From the NCBI GenBank assembly GCA_900772435.1, contig CAAHEM010000083.1, positions 1 to 8,036 of the forward strand: a DNA stretch of 8,036 nucleotides, given 5' to 3'. Shown one piece after another: positions 5,180 to 8,036 of the stretch; the stretch's first letter is position 1, and each line of letters opens with the position of its first letter. The translations under genes and the position numbers were made by a program. A model generated the notes under the pieces. It was not told the DNA's origin, made no database searches, and was given only the letters and a program-made list of their open reading frames with translations. Origin of the DNA: Bacilli bacterium. Its GTDB lineage: Bacteria > Bacillota_I > Bacilli_A > RF39 > UBA660.

Positions 5180-7993
5180 TTATTTTAAGTAATCTTTTAA
5201 ATATTGTCCAGTATATGATTCTTTAACTTTAACTATCTCTTCAGGAGTTCCTTTAGCAACAATAGTACCACCAAAATCTCCTCCTTCAGGTCCTAAATCA
5301 ATAATATAGTCTGCTTGTTTAATTATATCAAGATTATGTTCAATAACTATAACAGTATCTCCATTATCAACTATTCTATTTAATATAACAAGCAATCTTT
5401 TAATATCATCTTGATGAAGACCAGTTGATGGTTCATCTAGTATAAATACACTCTTACCAGTAGGTTTCTTTTGAAGCTCTTTAGCAAGTTTTACACGAGA
5501 TGCTTCACCACCAGATAATGTTACAGCATTTTGACCAAGAGCAACATAGCCAAGACCTACTTCATCCATTATTTTTAATGTTTTATATACTTTAGGAACA
5601 TTCTCAAATATTTTTAGTGCGTCACTTACACGAGTATCCAACACTTCAGATATATTAAGCCCTTTAAATTTAATTTTAAGTGTTTCTTTATTATATCTAG
5701 TAGCATTACACACATCACATGGAACATAAACATCAGGTAAAAAGTGCATTTCAATCTTTTTAACTCCGTCCCCTGAACATGCTTCACATCTTCCACCCTT
5801 TACATTAAAACTAAATCTACTCTTATCATAACCATGTATTTTAGATTCTTTAGTCTCAGCAAACACATCTCTTATCGCATCAAATACACCAGTATAAGTT
5901 GCTGGATTACTACGAGGTGTTCTACCAATTGGATCTTGTGTAATATTAACTATTTTATCAACATTTTCTATTCCTTTTATATCTTTAAATTTACCAGGTT
6001 TATCTTTAGAACGATTAATTTTATTAGCAAGTGCCTTACATAATATCTCGTTTACTAAGGTACTCTTACCACTACCAGATACACCAGTTACACATATAAA
6101 CTTCCCAAGAGGAAATTCAACATTAATATTTTTTAAGTTATTTTCCTTACATCCAGTTATCTTAATAGATTTACCATTTCCTTTACGTCTCTTCTTAGGT
6201 ACCTCTATTACTTCTTTCCCACTTAAGTATCTACCAGTTAATGATTTATCATTTTTCATAACTTCTTCTGGTGTACCACACGCTACTAAATATCCACCTT
6301 CGGTACCAGCTTTAGGACCAATATCAACTAAATAATCAGCAGCAAGCATAGTATCAGTATCATGTTCTACCACTATTAAAGTATTTCCTAAATCTCTCAT
6401 TTCTTTTAAAGAATTTATAAGTTTAGCATTATCTCTTTGATGAAGACCAATACTAGGTTCATCAAGTACATATAAAATGCCAGAAAGTCTACTACCTATT
6501 TGAGTAGCAAGTCTGATTCTTTGAGCTTCACCACCACTTAAAGTAGCAGCTTCACGAGATAAAGTTAAATATTCAAGACCAACATTTTTCAAGAAAGTAA
6601 GTCTTTCTTTAATCTCTTTAACTATTAAAAATGATACTTCAGTTTGTTCTTTAGTAAGTTTAAGTTTATCAAACCAATTAAGTAAATCTCTAATACTCAT
6701 ATTAGTTACTTCATATATATTTTTATTATTAATTCTTACACTTAACGCTTCATCTCTAAGTCTTGTTTGATGACAACTAGGACAAGGAAGCTCAGTCATA
6801 TACCTTTCAATCCAGTCTCTAATAGAAGGACTGGTAGTTTCCATATAACGTCTTTCTAAATTAGTTATTATTCCTTCAAAATAGTCATAACTTTTGAGAA
6901 CACTTCCACTTCTAGTAGTAAGTGATAAATCAAGTCTATCAGGACTTCTATATAGTATTATATTAAGTTCTTCACGAGTTAAATCCTTAACAGGCTTATA
7001 AAGATCAATATTATAATGTTTAGCTACTAGCGCAAGCTTTTTAAAAGCTATATTCAATGTTTCACCACTCTGAAAAGATGCAACTGCTCCATCCATAATA
7101 GATAAATTTTTATCAGGAATTAATATATCTTCATCTATGTGTAAATTAACTCCAAGACCCTTACAAACAGGACAAGCACCATAAGGGCTATTAAATGAAA
7201 ATAATCTAGGTTCAAGTTCAGGAATACTAAAGTCACATAAAGGACAAGCGTAATTTTCACTCATTACTATTTCTTTGTCCCCTAGTATATTTATTACCAC
7301 TTTACCATTAGCCATTTTAGTAGCAGTTTCAATACCTTCGAATATTCTACTTCTAGAATCTTCTTTAATAACAATTCTATCAATTATAACATCAATATTA
7401 TGTTTATTATTCTTTTCAAGAACTATATCATCATTTAAATCTTTAGTGTCTCCATCTATTCTAGCTCTTACAAATCCTTCTTTTCTTAGTTCTTCTAATA
7501 AATCTTTTTGAGTTCCTTTTTCACCATGAACAACAGGTGCCATTATTTCTATTCTAGTACCAACTTCATATTCTAAAACTTTATTAGTCATTTCCTCTAT
7601 ACTTTGTTCAGTTACAGGAATATTATGTTTAGGACAATAAGGAATACCAACACGAGCAAATAAAAGTCTTAAATAATCATAAATTTCAGTTATAGTACCT
7701 ACTGTACTTCTTGGATTTTTATTAGTTGATTTTTGATCAATACTAATACTTGGACTAAGTCCTTCAATAGAATCAACTTCAGGTTTATTCATATTACCTA
7801 AAAATTGACGAGCATAAGCACTAAGACTTTCAACATAACGTCTTTGACCTTCAGCATATATAGTATCAAAAGCAAGACTACTTTTACCACTACCAGATAC
7901 ACCAGTCATAACTATTAATTTATTTTTAGGAAGTTCTAAATCTATATTCTTTAAATTATTCTCACGAGCATTCTTAATAATTATTTTATCCAT
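5180..7993 (-). CDS. uvrA: Excinuclease ABC subunit A
   Basis: UvrA is the damage-recognition ATPase of nucleotide excision repair. A dimer scans DNA, loads UvrB at lesions and then leaves. The 937 residues match the family (E. coli 940). Both ABC halves are complete. Half one has Walker A GVSGSGKS (31-38), signature LSGGEAQR (485-492) and Walker B YVLDEP (508-513). Half two has Walker A GVSGSGKS (637-644), signature LSGGEASR (826-833) and Walker B FILDEP (850-855). Zinc ligands visible are C250/C253/C274/C277 and C736/C739/C759/C762, with a likely further module from C120/H123 and C404/C407. The start at 7993 is preferred over the in-frame ATG at 8005: it has GAGGTG at 8003-7998 and gives the normal UvrA beginning MDKIIIKNARENNLKNI. 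The second signature has Ser where Gln is usual. A LexA-type box upstream suggests SOS control. The gene before it, possibly uvrB, is outside the window. Confidence 0.98.
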   Translation of the reverse strand: MDKIIIKNARENNLKNIDLELPKNKLIVMTGVSGSGKSSLAFDTIYAEGQRRYVESLSAYARQFLGNMNKPEVDSIEGLSPSISIDQKSTNKNPRSTVGTITEIYDYLRLLFARVGIPYCPKHNIPVTEQSIEEMTNKVLEYEVGTRIEIMAPVVHGEKGTQKDLLEELRKEGFVRARIDGDTKDLNDDIVLEKNNKHNIDVIIDRIVIKEDSRSRIFEGIETATKMANGKVVINILGDKEIVMSENYACPLCDFSIPELEPRLFSFNSPYGACPVCKGLGVNLHIDEDILIPDKNLSIMDGAVASFQSGETLNIAFKKLALVAKHYNIDLYKPVKDLTREELNIILYRSPDRLDLSLTTRSGSVLKSYDYFEGIITNLERRYMETTSPSIRDWIERYMTELPCPSCHQTRLRDEALSVRINNKNIYEVTNMSIRDLLNWFDKLKLTKEQTEVSFLIVKEIKERLTFLKNVGLEYLTLSREAATLSGGEAQRIRLATQIGSRLSGILYVLDEPSIGLHQRDNAKLINSLKEMRDLGNTLIVVEHDTDTMLAADYLVDIGPKAGTEGGYLVACGTPEEVMKNDKSLTGRYLSGKEVIEVPKKRRKGNGKSIKITGCKENNLKNINVEFPLGKFICVTGVSGSGKSTLVNEILCKALANKINRSKDKPGKFKDIKGIENVDKIVNITQDPIGRTPRSNPATYTGVFDAIRDVFAETKESKIHGYDKSRFSFNVKGGRCEACSGDGVKKIEMHFLPDVYVPCDVCNATRYNKETLKIKFKGLNISEVLDTRVSDALKIFENVPKVYKTLKIMDEVGLGYVALGQNAVTLSGGEASRVKLAKELQKKPTGKSVFILDEPSTGLHQDDIKRLLVILNRIVDNGDTVIVIEHNLDIIKQADYIIDLGPEGGDFGGTIVAKGTPEEIVKVKESYTGQYLKDYLK

Positions 7994-8003
7994 TTCACAC
8001 CTC

Positions 8004-8032
8004 ATTATATTATTAACATAAACATTTGTTCA
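8004..8032 (-). promoter_or_regulatory. Candidate promoter of uvrA overlapping a LexA/DinR-type box
   Basis: The minus strand has GAACAAATGTTT at 8031-8020, which fits the Gram-positive LexA (DinR) core GAAC-RNRY-GTTY at every position. A -10 TATAAT lies at 8009-8004, and 17 bases upstream TGAACA (8032-8027) matches four of six -35 positions, so the box would cover the -35 as expected for a repressor. The start predicted from this -10 is near 7997, only a few bases before the ATG and after the ribosome site, which is awkward. The real promoter might instead lie outside the window, with the box still acting on it. The window ends at 8036, so nothing further upstream can be checked. Confidence 0.6.
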
Positions 8033-8036
8033 TATA

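Noticed and set aside
5834..6043. Plus-strand open frame of 69 codons
   Set aside because: It is antisense to a conserved part of uvrA and has no independent support.
7275..7511. Plus-strand open frame of 78 codons
   Set aside because: It is antisense to the uvrA DNA-binding region. It is Ser/Leu/Ile-rich shadow sequence with no ribosome site.
1..8036. Mobile elements, CRISPR array, tRNA, rRNA or riboswitch
   Set aside because: No transposase, terminal inverted repeats, spaced direct repeats, cloverleaf pattern or long structured leader was seen by eye. The gaps between genes are all about 100 bases or less and are explained by promoters and terminators.

Overview
The window is AT-rich chromosomal DNA, by eye well under 35% G+C. 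Every convincing gene is on the minus strand. Tryptophan is encoded by TGG and the proteins run full length with the standard code, so this is not a TGA=Trp mycoplasma. The gene set (UvrA, a YvlD-type membrane protein, Lgt, TrxB, a TrmH/SpoU-family methylase), the strong AGGAGG-type ribosome sites and the sigma-A-like promoters point to a low-GC Firmicute, probably Bacilli or a related uncultured gut lineage. The exact taxon cannot be read from this sequence.

In transcription order, from high to low coordinates: (1) uvrA (7993-5180) begins near the right edge, behind a good LexA/DinR-type box and a TATAAT element, and ends at a small hairpin plus U-run. (2) A monocistronic MscS-family channel gene (5081-4275) has its own extended -10 promoter and a terminator whose stem begins inside its stop codon. 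(3) An unrecognised, soluble, Lys/Glu-rich helical protein of 463 residues (4190-2799) has its own promoter and terminator. (4) A tight four-gene unit follows: YvlD-like membrane protein, lgt, trxB and a 127-residue four-helix membrane protein. It is linked by an ATGA overlap, an 8-base gap with the ribosome site overlapping the lgt stop, and an 11-base overlap. (5) A near-consensus promoter directly after the last stop drives a TrmH-family 2'-O-methyltransferase gene (probably rlmB) that runs off the left edge.

Functionally the window covers DNA repair (UvrA), osmotic release (MscS), lipoprotein lipidation (Lgt), thiol-redox balance (TrxB) and rRNA modification. The uvrA / yvlD / lgt / trxB grouping resembles, from memory, the neighbourhood in Bacillus subtilis, but hprK, which usually precedes lgt there, is absent.

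This is mainly a core housekeeping region. I see no mobile element, CRISPR array, tRNA or rRNA, and no clear new system. The points most worth a second look are a TrxB lacking the usual HRRxxxR NADPH motif, the 463-residue unknown protein with a possible internal repeat, the small membrane protein fused by overlap to trxB, and the candidate LexA box at uvrA. There is no gene-free stretch longer than about 100 bases.
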